Of a stretch of DNA of 48,195 nucleotides, positions 1 to 10,979 are shown piece after piece. The position numbers and the translations under genes were made by a program. The notes beneath the pieces were generated by a model. It had not been told where the DNA came from. It saw only the letters and a list, made by a program, of their open reading frames with translations, and did not search any database. Origin of the DNA: Patulibacter sp052039575 (GTDB lineage: Bacteria > Actinomycetota > Thermoleophilia > Solirubrobacterales > Solirubrobacteraceae); NCBI GenBank assembly GCA_052039575.1, contig JBQGEK010000305.1:1-48195 (forward strand), in the 5' to 3' direction. The stretch's first letter is position 1. Each line of letters begins with the position of its first letter.

Positions 1-49
1 CGGTGCACGCTCGTCACCCGCGGCCCGACCGGGCGCCCGGCGTGGCACG

Positions 50-760
50 ATGGCTGCGATGAGCCGGCTTGCCGACAACCGCGACTCGCCCCTGACCGCG
101 GACGAGATCGCCCACGAGGCGCTGCGTCAGTTCGACGGCGACGGGCCCGAGCCGAGCATCCGACTGCTGGCTCGCGCGCTCGACGTGACGCCCTCCGCGA
201 TCTACCACCACTACACGTCGCACGCCCGGATCGTGCAGGCCGCGATCGACCTGATCTGGCGGGAGGCCGCCCAGGACGTGCTCGACCAGATCCCGGATCC
301 GTTCACGGCGGACCCGCGCGATGTGCTGTTCACCGCCGGACTCTCGACGCGGCGGACGTTCTGGCGCCATCCCCGCGCGGCGCAGCACGTCGCCGCCGAC
401 TGGAACCCCAGCGACGCGGTGACCGCGGTGCTCAGCCTGATGGCCCACCTCTTCGAACGGATCGGCTTGACCGGGACCCGCTTCGAGGAGGCCTTCCACG
501 GCTACTCCTCGTTCGTGCTCGGCAACGTGATGCTCGCTGCCGCCCGCAACACCGCGTGGGCCCGACGGCCGGAGGACCAGAGCCTGCCGTACGACCCGAA
601 GTACGACCCCGAGACGGCCGCCCAGTCGTCGGAGGACGGCCGCAACCGGATCAACGCGATCATGAGCCTGTCCGCCGTCGATCCGGAGCGGGACGAGCAG
701 CTCTACGCCCGCGGCCTGCGCCGCGTGATCGACGGCCTCACCTCGACCGACGACGGCTGA
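50..760 (+). CDS. TetR/AcrR-family transcriptional regulator
   Basis: This 236-residue protein has an N-terminal TetR-type helix-turn-helix (about residues 18-62; IRLLARALDV then SAIYHHYTSHARI, the recognition-helix pattern of the family) and an all-helical C-terminal ligand domain (WG/TetR_C-like, including a YSSFVLGNVMLA segment). It should be a dimeric repressor; the ligand is unknown. ATG at 50 and at 59 are both possible starts; neither has a clear Shine-Dalgarno. It is convergent with a second TetR gene whose stop lies 8 bases away. Its target cannot be told, because the upstream neighbour lies outside the window. Confidence 0.85.
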   Translation: MAAMSRLADNRDSPLTADEIAHEALRQFDGDGPEPSIRLLARALDVTPSAIYHHYTSHARIVQAAIDLIWREAAQDVLDQIPDPFTADPRDVLFTAGLSTRRTFWRHPRAAQHVAADWNPSDAVTAVLSLMAHLFERIGLTGTRFEEAFHGYSSFVLGNVMLAAARNTAWARRPEDQSLPYDPKYDPETAAQSSEDGRNRINAIMSLSAVDPERDEQLYARGLRRVIDGLTSTDDG

Positions 761-768
761 CGGCGCGA

Positions 769-1398
769 TCAGCCGCGCGTGTCGGCCTCGGCCTGCGCCC
801 CGGCCGCGATCAGCAGCAGCGCCCGCGTCAGCAGCGCGCTGTTGTCGTCACCGGTCAGCACCCGACGCAACGCCAGGCCGTCGACCATGCTGACCACCAG
901 TGGCGCGATCCCCGCGGGGTCGGGCACGCCGAGCAACCGCAGCGCCTCCTGGGCCAGGTCGTCGTAGGCCCGCTGGCACTCGGTCACCGCGTCGCGTAGG
1001 TCGGCGTCGCGCGTGACGTGCAGGTACAGCTCGAACTGCGCCACCACGTGGGCCACGTCGGCGGCACCGGCCATCGCCTGCACGACCAGAGTCCCGAGAT
1101 CCTCGAGCCCGTGCTCGCCGGAGCGCAGGCCGTGGCCGACGTCCTCGATCCGCGCGACCTCCTCCGACGCGAACAGCCGCAGGCTCTCGCGCAGCAGGCC
1201 CGGCCGGTCAGGGAAGTGGTAGCTCAGCGTGCCGAGCGAGACCTCGGCCTCCGCGGCGATCTGCCGGTGGCTCAGCGCGCCGATCCCGTGCTCGGCGACC
1301 AGGCCGAGCACCGCCCGGAGGATCCGGTCCCGCGGCGCGAGCCCGCTCCCTTCCGCCTCGGCGGGTGAGCTCGCGGCGGTGGGCGCGGCGTCGGCCAT
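769..1398 (-). CDS. TetR-family transcriptional regulator
   Basis: A 209-residue TetR protein. The helix-turn-helix is around residues 24-70 (ILRAVLGLVAEHGIGALSHR, then GTLSYHFPDRPGLL). The C-terminal half is helical (VVAQFELYLHVTRD, ALLLIAAGAQAEAD) and looks like the TetR_C_6 ligand domain. I start it at the ATG at 1398, just ahead of the N-terminal Ala-rich tail; the much longer open frame upstream lies opposite the amidase and is a shadow. It follows the amidase by 29 bases on the same strand, so the two probably form an operon, and a perfect dyad upstream of the amidase (2971-2986) is a candidate operator for it. That regulatory link is inference. Confidence 0.85.
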   Translation of the reverse strand: MADAAPTAASSPAEAEGSGLAPRDRILRAVLGLVAEHGIGALSHRQIAAEAEVSLGTLSYHFPDRPGLLRESLRLFASEEVARIEDVGHGLRSGEHGLEDLGTLVVQAMAGAADVAHVVAQFELYLHVTRDADLRDAVTECQRAYDDLAQEALRLLGVPDPAGIAPLVVSMVDGLALRRVLTGDDNSALLTRALLLIAAGAQAEADTRG

Positions 1399-1427
1399 CT
1401 CGCGCAGCCTACGTGACGGTTCGGAGC

Positions 1428-2915
1428 TCAGTGCGACGCGCCCGCCGCCTCGGGCCGCCGCACGCCGCTCGCCACCGGCGACCGTCGACCGGCCGTCGGA
1501 GCGTTGCCCGGCCACTGCTCGTCCCACCGCTCGACCCTCTCGAGCTGTGCGGCCAGCGCGATCAGCAGCGACTCGCTGGCTTTCGGTCCGAGCAGGGTGG
1601 CGCCGACCGGCAGCCCCGCCCCCGTGAACCCCGCCGGCACGTTGATTCCCGGCCAGCCGAGCACGTTCCACGGGTAGCTGTACGGGCAGGCTCCGGCGAT
1701 CACCTGGTCGGTGCGGAAGTTGTTCAGTCCGTCGATCGCCTCGACCGGCAGCGGCGGGGTCGCGGTGGTCGGCGCGAGCACCACGTCGCAGCGACGGAAG
1801 ACCCGAGACATCCAGTGCGCGTAGAGCTTCTCCGCCGCCCGCGACAGCCGCAGGGCGGGGCCGAGGATCCGGCCCGTTCGCACGTTCTCCCGGGTCCGCG
1901 GGTCGAGCACCCCCGCGTCGGCCAGACGCTCCGACCACGCACGCACGCCACCCATCGAGCGCGGCATGAAGATCGGCCCCACGGGACCGTACGGGACGTG
2001 TCGCTCGACGACCTCGTGCCCGAGATCGCGCAGCGACTGGGCGAGCCGCTCGACGCGCAACCGCACATCGGGGTCGAGCCGCCGTGAGACCAGCACCCAC
2101 GGCGGGTTGAGCGCCAGGCCGATCCGCAGCTTGCCGGGGTCGCGGGTGACGGCAGCCGCGAACGGCTCCTCCGGCGGTGCGGGTCGGTGCAGGTCGCCTT
2201 CGACGTTGCCGGTCAGCACGTCGAGCAGCAGCGCGGCGTCGCCGACGTTGCGGGCCAGCGGTCCGTGGACGGTCAGGCCCTCGAACGCCTCGGGGTCGGG
2301 CCAGGTCGAGATCCGCCCCCGCTGCGGCTTGATCCCGACCAGGTTGGTCCACGACGCGGGGATCCGGACCGATCCGGCCCCGTCGGAGCCGACCGCCGCC
2401 GCGACCAGGCCGGCCGCCACCGCCGACGCCGACCCGCCGGACGATCCGCCGGGCGAGTACGCGGTGTTCCACGGGTTGCGCGTCGGCTCGCACTCCTGTC
2501 CGACCGTGATCGGCCACTGCCCCAGTTCGGGCGTGGTGGTCTTGCCGACGATCACGGCACCGGCTGCACGCAGCCGCCGGACGATCTCAGCGTCCTCGGT
2601 GGCGACCGTGAACTCGCCGACGCACCCGAAGCGGGTCTCCTGTCCGGCGATGTCGGTGTCGTCCTTGATCGCGATCGGCACGCCCAGCAGCGGCAGCCGC
2701 TCGCCCGCCGCCAGTCGCCGGTCCGCCTCGTCGGCCGCGGCCCGCGCCTCGTCGGCCAGCACCACGCGGAAGGCCCCCAGCTCGGGCTGGGCCGCGGCGA
2801 TTCGATCGAGCGTCGCGTCGACGAGCTGCCGCGATGTCGATTCGCCGGTCGCCAGCAGCTCGACCTGCTCGCGCAGGCCCAGCGGGCGGGTCGTGCTGAT
2901 CGTCGTGGTGCTCAT
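1428..2915 (-). CDS. Amidase (amidase signature family)
   Basis: A 495-residue serine amidase of the amidase-signature superfamily, which hydrolyses carboxamides with a Ser-cisSer-Lys triad. The triad is visible: Lys84 (GVPIAIKDD), cis-Ser158 in the Gly/Ser loop (SPGGSSGGSASA) and nucleophile Ser182 (GAGSVRIPA). Length is typical. There is no GatB partner nearby, so it is a stand-alone amidase rather than the GatA subunit of the amidotransferase. There is no signal peptide, so it is cytoplasmic. It starts at the ATG at 2915 with GGAGG-like bases (GGAGGATCCG) just upstream. It is followed by a TetR gene in the same direction, which may control it. Substrate unknown. Confidence 0.9.
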   Translation of the reverse strand: MSTTTISTTRPLGLREQVELLATGESTSRQLVDATLDRIAAAQPELGAFRVVLADEARAAADEADRRLAAGERLPLLGVPIAIKDDTDIAGQETRFGCVGEFTVATEDAEIVRRLRAAGAVIVGKTTTPELGQWPITVGQECEPTRNPWNTAYSPGGSSGGSASAVAAGLVAAAVGSDGAGSVRIPASWTNLVGIKPQRGRISTWPDPEAFEGLTVHGPLARNVGDAALLLDVLTGNVEGDLHRPAPPEEPFAAAVTRDPGKLRIGLALNPPWVLVSRRLDPDVRLRVERLAQSLRDLGHEVVERHVPYGPVGPIFMPRSMGGVRAWSERLADAGVLDPRTRENVRTGRILGPALRLSRAAEKLYAHWMSRVFRRCDVVLAPTTATPPLPVEAIDGLNNFRTDQVIAGACPYSYPWNVLGWPGINVPAGFTGAGLPVGATLLGPKASESLLIALAAQLERVERWDEQWPGNAPTAGRRSPVASGVRRPEAAGASH

Positions 2916-2970
2916 CGGATCCTCCCCAATCGGTCGGTCCCGGCGGCGTCACCGCTCGCCGGATCGTCGT

Positions 2971-2986
2971 TCGTACGTCCGTACGA
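2971..2986. promoter_or_regulatory. Perfect dyad upstream of the amidase gene (candidate TetR operator)
   Basis: The sequence TCGTACG-TC-CGTACGA is a perfect 7-bp inverted repeat with a 2-bp spacer, 55 bases upstream of the amidase start. Its size and symmetry suit a TetR-type operator. The nearest co-directional regulator is the TetR gene at 769-1398. Binding is inferred, not shown. Confidence 0.45.
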
Positions 2987-3059
2987 CTGCCGTCAGCGTA
3001 CCGTGCCCACCGTCGCCGGTCCAGCCGGCGCGCCCCCGTCTCGCACGGTGGGGTCCGCC

Positions 3060-4397
3060 CTACCCCAACGAACGCAGGAACGCGATCTCCGCCGCAGCCG
3101 AGCGCTTGAGGTCCGCCAGCGACACCGACTCGTCGCCCGCATGGATCCGCGAGTTCGGGTCGCCCGCGCCCCAGAGCACGAAGCTCGCGTCCGGGTAGGT
3201 CCGCGCCAGGTCGGCGCAGAGCGGGATCGCCCCGCCGCTGCCGACCTGCACGGCCGGCGCGCCGTAGCCGGTCTCGAGCGCGCGCAGCGCCGCGTCGGCG
3301 ATCGGGCCCTCGGTCGCGAGCAGCGCACCGGGGGCCGACGGCCCCTCGGACAGCCGCAGCTGCACACCCCACGGCGCGACGGCGAAGACGTGGTCGATCA
3401 CCGCACGACCGGCCGCCGCCGGGTCCTGGGTCGGAGCCAAGCGCACGCTCAGGCGCGCGCGGGCCGACGGGATCAGCGCGTTGGCCGCGACGTCGACGGC
3501 CGGAGCGTCCAGCCCGATCGCCGTGATCGACGGGCGGGTGAACAGCTGGTCGGCGACCGGTCCCGACCCGAGCAGGTCGACGCCCTCCAGCACCCCGGTG
3601 TCGGCACGGAACGCGTCCGGATCGATCGCCGCGCCAGCCCACGGGGTCTCGACCAGCCCGGGCACGGCGGGGTTGCCGTCGTCGTCGTGGAGCGACGCGA
3701 TGATCCGCGCCAGCGCCAGCAGCGCGTCCGGCGCGGGTCCGCCGCCGATCCCCGAGTGGACCGGTGCCTCGAGCGTCTCCACCGTGACGTCGACGACCGC
3801 CAGTCCGCGCAGCGACGTGGTCAGCGTCGGCACGCCGGACGCCACGTTCGTGCTGTCGGCGATCACGAAGGCGTCGGCACGGAACCGCTCCGGGTCGGCC
3901 GCGACGAGCGTCGAGAGCGTGCCGTTGCCGGTCTCCTCGTCGCCCTCGATCAGGATCTTCACCCGCACCGGCAACGGCCCGGCCGCGAGCAACGTCCGCA
4001 GCGCGGCTGCATGGACCGCGATCCCCCACTTGTCGTCGGCGGTGCCCCGTCCGTACATCCGCCCGTCGCGAACCGTCGGCTCGAACGCCGGCGTCGTCCA
4101 GTCCTCGTCCGGCCCGGCCGGCTGCACGTCGTAGTGCGCGTAGAGCAGCACCGTCGGCGCGCCTTCGGGACCGGGAAGGTCGGCGAAGATCGCCGGCGGC
4201 GCGCCGGGCACGGGCAGCAGCTCGACGTTCGTCACGCCGGCAGCCTCGAGCAGCGCGACGGTCAGGTCCGCCGCCTCGGCGACCGGTGCCTCGGGGAACC
4301 CCGGGAACGCCACCGACGGGATCCGGACCAGTCGGGCCAGGTCCTCCTGCAGCTGCTCGTGGTCGATCGCCGGGGTCAGGTCGCCGTCGTTGCTCAT
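3060..4397 (-). CDS. M20-family metallopeptidase (dipeptidase-like)
   Basis: A 445-residue zinc peptidase of the M20/M25/M40 family. The dinuclear metal site is recognisable: His88 in LLYAHYDVQPAG, the bridging Asp121 in GRGTADDKWG, and Glu154 (general base) with Glu155 in IEGDEETGNG. A dimerisation domain is inserted in the middle (from about residue 200, LRGLAVVDVTVE... HSGIGGG). No signal peptide. The ...DVQPAG... and GRGxADDK forms are those of the CNDP-dipeptidase/ArgE-like branch, so it probably cleaves dipeptides or N-acyl amino acids. It is 25 bases downstream of the HAD phosphatase gene and is probably the last gene of a run with that gene and the M42 peptidase. Confidence 0.9.
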   Translation of the reverse strand: MSNDGDLTPAIDHEQLQEDLARLVRIPSVAFPGFPEAPVAEAADLTVALLEAAGVTNVELLPVPGAPPAIFADLPGPEGAPTVLLYAHYDVQPAGPDEDWTTPAFEPTVRDGRMYGRGTADDKWGIAVHAAALRTLLAAGPLPVRVKILIEGDEETGNGTLSTLVAADPERFRADAFVIADSTNVASGVPTLTTSLRGLAVVDVTVETLEAPVHSGIGGGPAPDALLALARIIASLHDDDGNPAVPGLVETPWAGAAIDPDAFRADTGVLEGVDLLGSGPVADQLFTRPSITAIGLDAPAVDVAANALIPSARARLSVRLAPTQDPAAAGRAVIDHVFAVAPWGVQLRLSEGPSAPGALLATEGPIADAALRALETGYGAPAVQVGSGGAIPLCADLARTYPDASFVLWGAGDPNSRIHAGDESVSLADLKRSAAAEIAFLRSLG

Positions 4398-4422
4398 CGG
4401 GTGCTCTCGGGTCGGGGGAGGG

Positions 4423-5169
4423 TCAGGGTCGGCCGATGATGCCGGTCAGCGCGTCGCGCAGACCACCGGCGTCGGTCGCCACCGCGTCCGCCTCGGCCAG
4501 GCCCTCGGGCGGATGCGGACCGGTCGCGATGGCGACCACGCGCACGCCGTCGTGGCGGGCGCAGGCGATGTCGCGCGGGGTATCGCCGATGATCACGGTG
4601 CGCCCGCGCGGCCACGGCGAGCCGTCGGCCCGCAGCGCCGCGCCGGCCCGCTCGCGAGCGATTCCCGGCAGGAACTGGCGCTGCTCGTGGTCGGAACCGA
4701 AGCCACCGCCGAGCGCGGCGTCGAACCAGCCGTCGAGCGCGGCGGCTCGCAGCTTGGTCCGCGCGATCCGCTCGAAGTTGCCCGTCACCAGCGACTGGAC
4801 CACGTCGTCGCGGTCCGCCATCTCAGCCAGCACGTCGATCACGCCCGGGTTGACGTGCTTCCGCAGGTCGCCGGGGTCGTAGTCCTCCGATGCCCGTCGC
4901 ACGAGCTGGGTGAAGCGCGCGTCGATCTGCGCCGGGTCGACTCCGTTGTCAAGCAGGATCTCGCGGCCGATCTGTCCGTCCGTCATCCCGCTGCGCTCGG
5001 CGGCGCGGCGCAACCTGATCGGCTGGTCGCGACGCTCGTCACCGGTGCCGTGGATCTCCTGCAGGACCGCGAACATCACCCGCGCGTGCTCGATCGACGC
5101 GCCCAGCAGCAGCGTGCCGTCGATGTCCCACAGCAGCAGCCAGCGCTCGTCTTCGCGGTGCTCGGTCAC
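4423..5169 (-). CDS. HAD-superfamily hydrolase (phosphatase-like)
   Basis: A 248-residue HAD hydrolase. Motif I is DIDGTLL with Asp15 (nucleophile) and Asp17 (acid/base); motif II is SLVTGN; motif IV is VIIGDTPRDIACA. A helical cap lies between motifs I and II. This is the layout of phosphoglycolate-phosphatase-like HADs, but the substrate is unknown. The GTG start at 5169 overlaps the stop of the M42 gene by four bases (GTGA), which fixes the start and supports translational coupling. Confidence 0.85.
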   Translation of the reverse strand: MTEHREDERWLLLWDIDGTLLLGASIEHARVMFAVLQEIHGTGDERRDQPIRLRRAAERSGMTDGQIGREILLDNGVDPAQIDARFTQLVRRASEDYDPGDLRKHVNPGVIDVLAEMADRDDVVQSLVTGNFERIARTKLRAAALDGWFDAALGGGFGSDHEQRQFLPGIARERAGAALRADGSPWPRGRTVIIGDTPRDIACARHDGVRVVAIATGPHPPEGLAEADAVATDAGGLRDALTGIIGRP

Positions 5170-6257
5170 CGCAACAGGTCGACGTCGGCGCTGAGCTGCT
5201 GAGCGAACGCGGCCAGCAGCCGGGCGGTCGCCAGGATGTCGTCGACCTGCGCGGTCTCGACCGACGAGTGCATGTACCGCAGCGGCACGCTGACCACCGC
5301 GGTCGGTATCCCGTCGGCGGCGATGTGCACCGCGTCGGCGTCGGTCCCGGTCGCCCGCCCGACGGCGCTGATCGTGTGGTCGATGCCCTCCTGCTCGGCG
5401 ACGTCGAGCAGCCGGTCGGTGACCCACGGGTGCAGCGGGGTACCGCGCTCGATCACGGGCCCGGATCCGAGCGGGTGCTCGCCGATCTCGTTGCTGTCGA
5501 CGCCCGGCTGATCGCTGGCGAAGGTCACGTCGACGACGATCGCGATGTCGGGCCGGACTCGGTGGGCCGTCGTCTTGGCTCCCGACAGTCCGGTCTCCTC
5601 CTGCGCGACGGCCCACGCCTGGACCTCGCCGGGCGCGCCGCCGGCCTCGGCGACCAGCCGCGCGGTCTCGTAGGCGACGAACGAGCCGATCCGGTTGTCC
5701 ATCGAACGCGACGCGACCCGGCCGTTGCGAAGCTCCAGCGGCGCAACGTCGATCACCGCGACGTCGCCGATCCGTACGACGTCCTGCGCGTCCTCGCGGC
5801 TGGTCGCCCCGATGTCGATGCTCAGCTCCTTCAGCTTGGTCGCGCGAGTCCGGTCGTCGGACTCCATCAGGTGGATCGGCTTCTTGCCGACCACGCCGTG
5901 GACCGGGCCGCTGCGGGTGATCAGCTCGACCCGCTGGCCGACCAGCTGCTGCGGGTCCCAGCCGCCGACCTGGGTGACCCGCAGGAAGCCCTTGTCGTCG
6001 ATGTGGGTGACGATCAGGCCGATCTCGTCGATGTGGCCGACGATCGCCACCGACGGGACCCCGCCCCCAGCGGTGCCGGACGACGTGCCGACCTCGCTCG
6101 AGGTGCCGGCGACCCGGGCGACCGACGACCCGACCGTGTCCTTCTCGACCTCCGCGAACGCGGCGGCGTGTCCGCGCCAGACCTCGGCGGCCGCCGCCTC
6201 GCGCCCGGACGGCCCCGGCGTGGTCAGCAGATCGCGCAGGACGTCGGGCAAGCTCAT
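5166..6257 (-). CDS. M42-family aminopeptidase
   Basis: A 363-residue M42 (glutamyl aminopeptidase/TET-type) metallopeptidase. Metal ligands can be traced: His in VGHIDEIG (about residue 75), Asp in SMDNRIGS, the Glu-Glu pair in QEETGLSG, Asp in VVDVTF and His in RYMHSS near the C terminus. The beta-barrel dimerisation domain sits between the first and second motif. Such enzymes form large dodecameric cytoplasmic shells that trim peptides. Residues 50-66 are a Ser/Gly/Thr-rich insertion in the loop before the first metal ligand. It is the first gene of the M42-HAD-M20 run. Confidence 0.88.
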   Translation of the reverse strand: MSLPDVLRDLLTTPGPSGREAAAAEVWRGHAAAFAEVEKDTVGSSVARVAGTSSEVGTSSGTAGGGVPSVAIVGHIDEIGLIVTHIDDKGFLRVTQVGGWDPQQLVGQRVELITRSGPVHGVVGKKPIHLMESDDRTRATKLKELSIDIGATSREDAQDVVRIGDVAVIDVAPLELRNGRVASRSMDNRIGSFVAYETARLVAEAGGAPGEVQAWAVAQEETGLSGAKTTAHRVRPDIAIVVDVTFASDQPGVDSNEIGEHPLGSGPVIERGTPLHPWVTDRLLDVAEQEGIDHTISAVGRATGTDADAVHIAADGIPTAVVSVPLRYMHSSVETAQVDDILATARLLAAFAQQLSADVDLLR

Positions 6258-6323
6258 GCTGAAGAACCTATCGCGACCGTCTGCGCTGGACGGTGGTCGC
6301 GGGCCGGAAGCGGACGTCCGGTG

Positions 6324-7229
6324 CTACGACGTCGGTGCGGTGCCGCGGCGGACCTGGCGGTGGATTCCGCCGATCTGCAGCCCCCAGAGCACCCACCCGG
6401 CGCGGCCCGCGGTCGCGCCACGCACCCCGCCGACCGGCAGATCCCGGGCGCGGCCGACGTCGTGCGAGGTGAGGATCTCGAGCACCGTCAGCGGCCCCGC
6501 ATCGGCCGGATCGTGCAGCCGCCGCGCGGCGCGGGTGGCGATCACCTCGCCGACCTGGGCGGCGGTGGCCATCCACGGCGCGATCTCGTCTCGTGAGCGC
6601 GTTCCGACCGGGCCGAGCACGTACGACTCGACTTGCAGGCCGGTGCCCGACTCCTCGGCCGCCAGCACCTGAGCCGCCATCAGCTCTCCAGCCGCCGCGA
6701 TCGAGACGACGCCCGATCCCGGGACCGGGTAGCGCGCGGCCGCGCCGTTGATCATCACGTAGCCGGCACCGGGGCGCCGCCGCAGCATCGGCACGAAGAC
6801 CCGCATCGCCAACTGGTGGCTGCGCAGATTGTCGTAGACCGTGCGCTCCCAGTCCTCCAGCGGCGTATCGGCCAGCACCGCGCCGGACTCCCAGCCACCG
6901 AGCGCGGCCACCACCAGGTCCGGCGGACCCGCGACCCGCAACACGTCCTCGCCGAGACGCGCGGCGGACTCCTCGTCGGCGGACAGGTCCCCGAGCACCG
7001 GGACGAACCCCTCGGTCGGCACGCCGGCGTCGATCAACCGCTGCTCGAGGGCCTCCAGCCGTCCCGAGCGACGCGAGGGCACCGCGACGCGCGCACCCGC
7101 GTGGAGCAGCGACGAGACGAGCCCCTCGCCGACCTCCCCCGCGCCCCCGCAGACCACCACCGTCCGCCCGTCGAGCCGGGGATCGGGCTCCGCGGACTTG
7201 CGGCCCGGAAGGTGGTCGAGCAGTGCCAT
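6324..7229 (-). CDS. SDR-fold protein lacking the usual Tyr-x-x-x-Lys
   Basis: A 301-residue Rossmann protein of the short-chain dehydrogenase type. It has a nucleotide-binding loop (VVVCGGAGEVGEG, about residues 23-35), an arginine pair after strand 2 (PSRRSGR) that suggests NADP(H), the strand-4 stretch (LVVAALGGWESG) and the strand-5 stretch VMINGAAARY. Where the catalytic YxxxK should follow, it reads VVSIAAAGELMA, with neither Tyr nor Lys. It may therefore be a non-catalytic or altered member of the family. The C terminus (about 45 residues, VLWGLQIGGIHR) is extra. It sits alone between the M42 run and acnA. Confidence 0.7.
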   Translation of the reverse strand: MALLDHLPGRKSAEPDPRLDGRTVVVCGGAGEVGEGLVSSLLHAGARVAVPSRRSGRLEALEQRLIDAGVPTEGFVPVLGDLSADEESAARLGEDVLRVAGPPDLVVAALGGWESGAVLADTPLEDWERTVYDNLRSHQLAMRVFVPMLRRRPGAGYVMINGAAARYPVPGSGVVSIAAAGELMAAQVLAAEESGTGLQVESYVLGPVGTRSRDEIAPWMATAAQVGEVIATRAARRLHDPADAGPLTVLEILTSHDVGRARDLPVGGVRGATAGRAGWVLWGLQIGGIHRQVRRGTAPTS

Positions 7230-7260
7230 GCCCCGAGGCTATCGCCCGCGGTTGGGGAGC

Positions 7261-7305
7261 GGGGCGTTCGGCGTGCTCACTCGCGGCCGAACGTCCGCGC
7301 GCCCC
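7261..7305 (-). terminator. Hairpin downstream of acnA
   Basis: CGTTCGG (7265-7271) pairs perfectly with CCGAACG (7287-7293), and flanking GGGG (7261-7264) can pair with CCCC (7302-7305) across a bulge. It lies between the acnA stop and the start of the SDR gene. There is no U-tract, so termination is only a possibility. Confidence 0.3.
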
Positions 7306-7337
7306 GCCCCAATCGGACGAGGCCCGCGCTCAGTACC

Positions 7338-10186
<2,849 letters not shown>

Positions 10187-10190
<4 letters not shown>

Positions 10191-10639
10191 GCGAGGGATC
10201 CTTCGGATTCGGTGAGGGGCTGGGGCTGGGCGTCGGCGGGAAGCAGCACGAAGGGCTGTCCGTCGCGGGTGCTGAGGGTGCGGAACGGGACCGGGTCGAA
10301 CGTCGCGATCCGGGAGGTGTGGAGGCGGGCGGCGAGGGCCACGAGCGAGGCGTCGGTCAGTCCGATGTCAGGACGCTCGCGGCAGATCGCGAGCGCGTCG
10401 CGCAGGCCGTCGGCCCACCATCGCAGCGCGAACAGCCCGCTGTCGAAGTCGTCGCGGATCGCCTGCTGCGCCCGCTCGCCGCCGAGCCGGCCGGCAGCCG
10501 CGTCGATCTCGGCCAGCGCCAGCGGCGTGGTGACGAAGTCCTGGTCGGTCGCCCGGAAGCAGTCCAGGGCGGCCTCGTGGCGCGCGTCGTCGGCATCGAT
10601 CAACGCGACGACGAAGCTGGTGTCGAGGACGACGCTCAC
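10187..10639 (-). CDS. PIN-domain toxin, VapC-like ribonuclease
   Basis: A 150-residue PIN domain, the fold of VapC toxins, which cut RNA with Mg2+ held by acidic residues. It begins VVLDTSFVVALIDADDARH with the first conserved Asp. A glutamate follows in LALAEIDAA, then the late acidic motif in DIGLTDASLVALAARL and a final RIATFDPV, as in VapC. The GTG start at 10639 overlaps the antitoxin stop (GTGA), and its own stop overlaps the acnA start (ATGA). The gene order antitoxin-toxin and the overlap fit a type II toxin-antitoxin pair. Confidence 0.85.
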
Positions 10640-10863
10640 GTGCCGGACCCTGCTTCAGCCAGCAGGTCGCCGGCGTCGTCGCCGCGGTCGGTACGACCGC
10701 TGCGGACGATTCCGATCGACTTCGAGACCGGGCGCGACGGCCGGCCGACCGCTCCGCTGAGCGTGCGGCGGATGAACTCGGCCTTCGTCACGCCTTCCTC
10801 CGCTGCGCGGAGCGCGAGCGCTTCGTCCAGCTGCTCCTCGAGGTAGACGCTGGTCTTCTTCAC
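10636..10863 (-). CDS. Ribbon-helix-helix antitoxin (CopG/VapB-like)
   Basis: A 75-residue protein with an N-terminal ribbon-helix-helix: the strand TSVYLEEQLDEAL, then RAAEEGVTKAEFIRRTLSG. Such proteins bind DNA as dimers and repress their own promoter; the C-terminal tail (residues 45-75, charged and low in structure) would bind the toxin. It has a GTG start at 10863. Two perfect dyads lie directly upstream (10869-10908) and are likely operator sites. It forms an operon with the PIN toxin. Confidence 0.8.
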   Translation of the reverse strand: MKKTSVYLEEQLDEALALRAAEEGVTKAEFIRRTLSGAVGRPSRPVSKSIGIVRSGRTDRGDDAGDLLAEAGSGT

Positions 10864-10868
10864 GCCAC

Positions 10869-10908
10869 GTAGGGTATCACCCTACCTTTCCGACGAGATG
10901 CGTCGGAA
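10869..10908. promoter_or_regulatory. Two adjacent dyads ahead of the antitoxin gene (candidate autoregulatory operators)
   Basis: The first dyad is GTAGGGT-ATC-ACCCTAC (10869-10885), six bases from the antitoxin start codon. The second is TTCCGACG-AGATG-CGTCGGAA (10888-10908). Both are perfect and centred about 21 bases apart, two turns of DNA, as expected for side-by-side RHH dimers. The second could instead act as a hairpin terminator for the upstream DsbA gene, but it has no U-tract. Confidence 0.5.
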
Positions 10909-10979
10909 TGCCGTGAGCCGAACCTCAGGGGCTGGAGCCTACCCCCCGCACCACCCGCAAGCGGAGCGACGGCGACGGA

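Noticed and set aside
1428..4439. Long overlapping frames on both strands across the amidase and M20 genes
   Set aside because: All are in other frames of the true genes; the amidase and M20 signatures account for the DNA.
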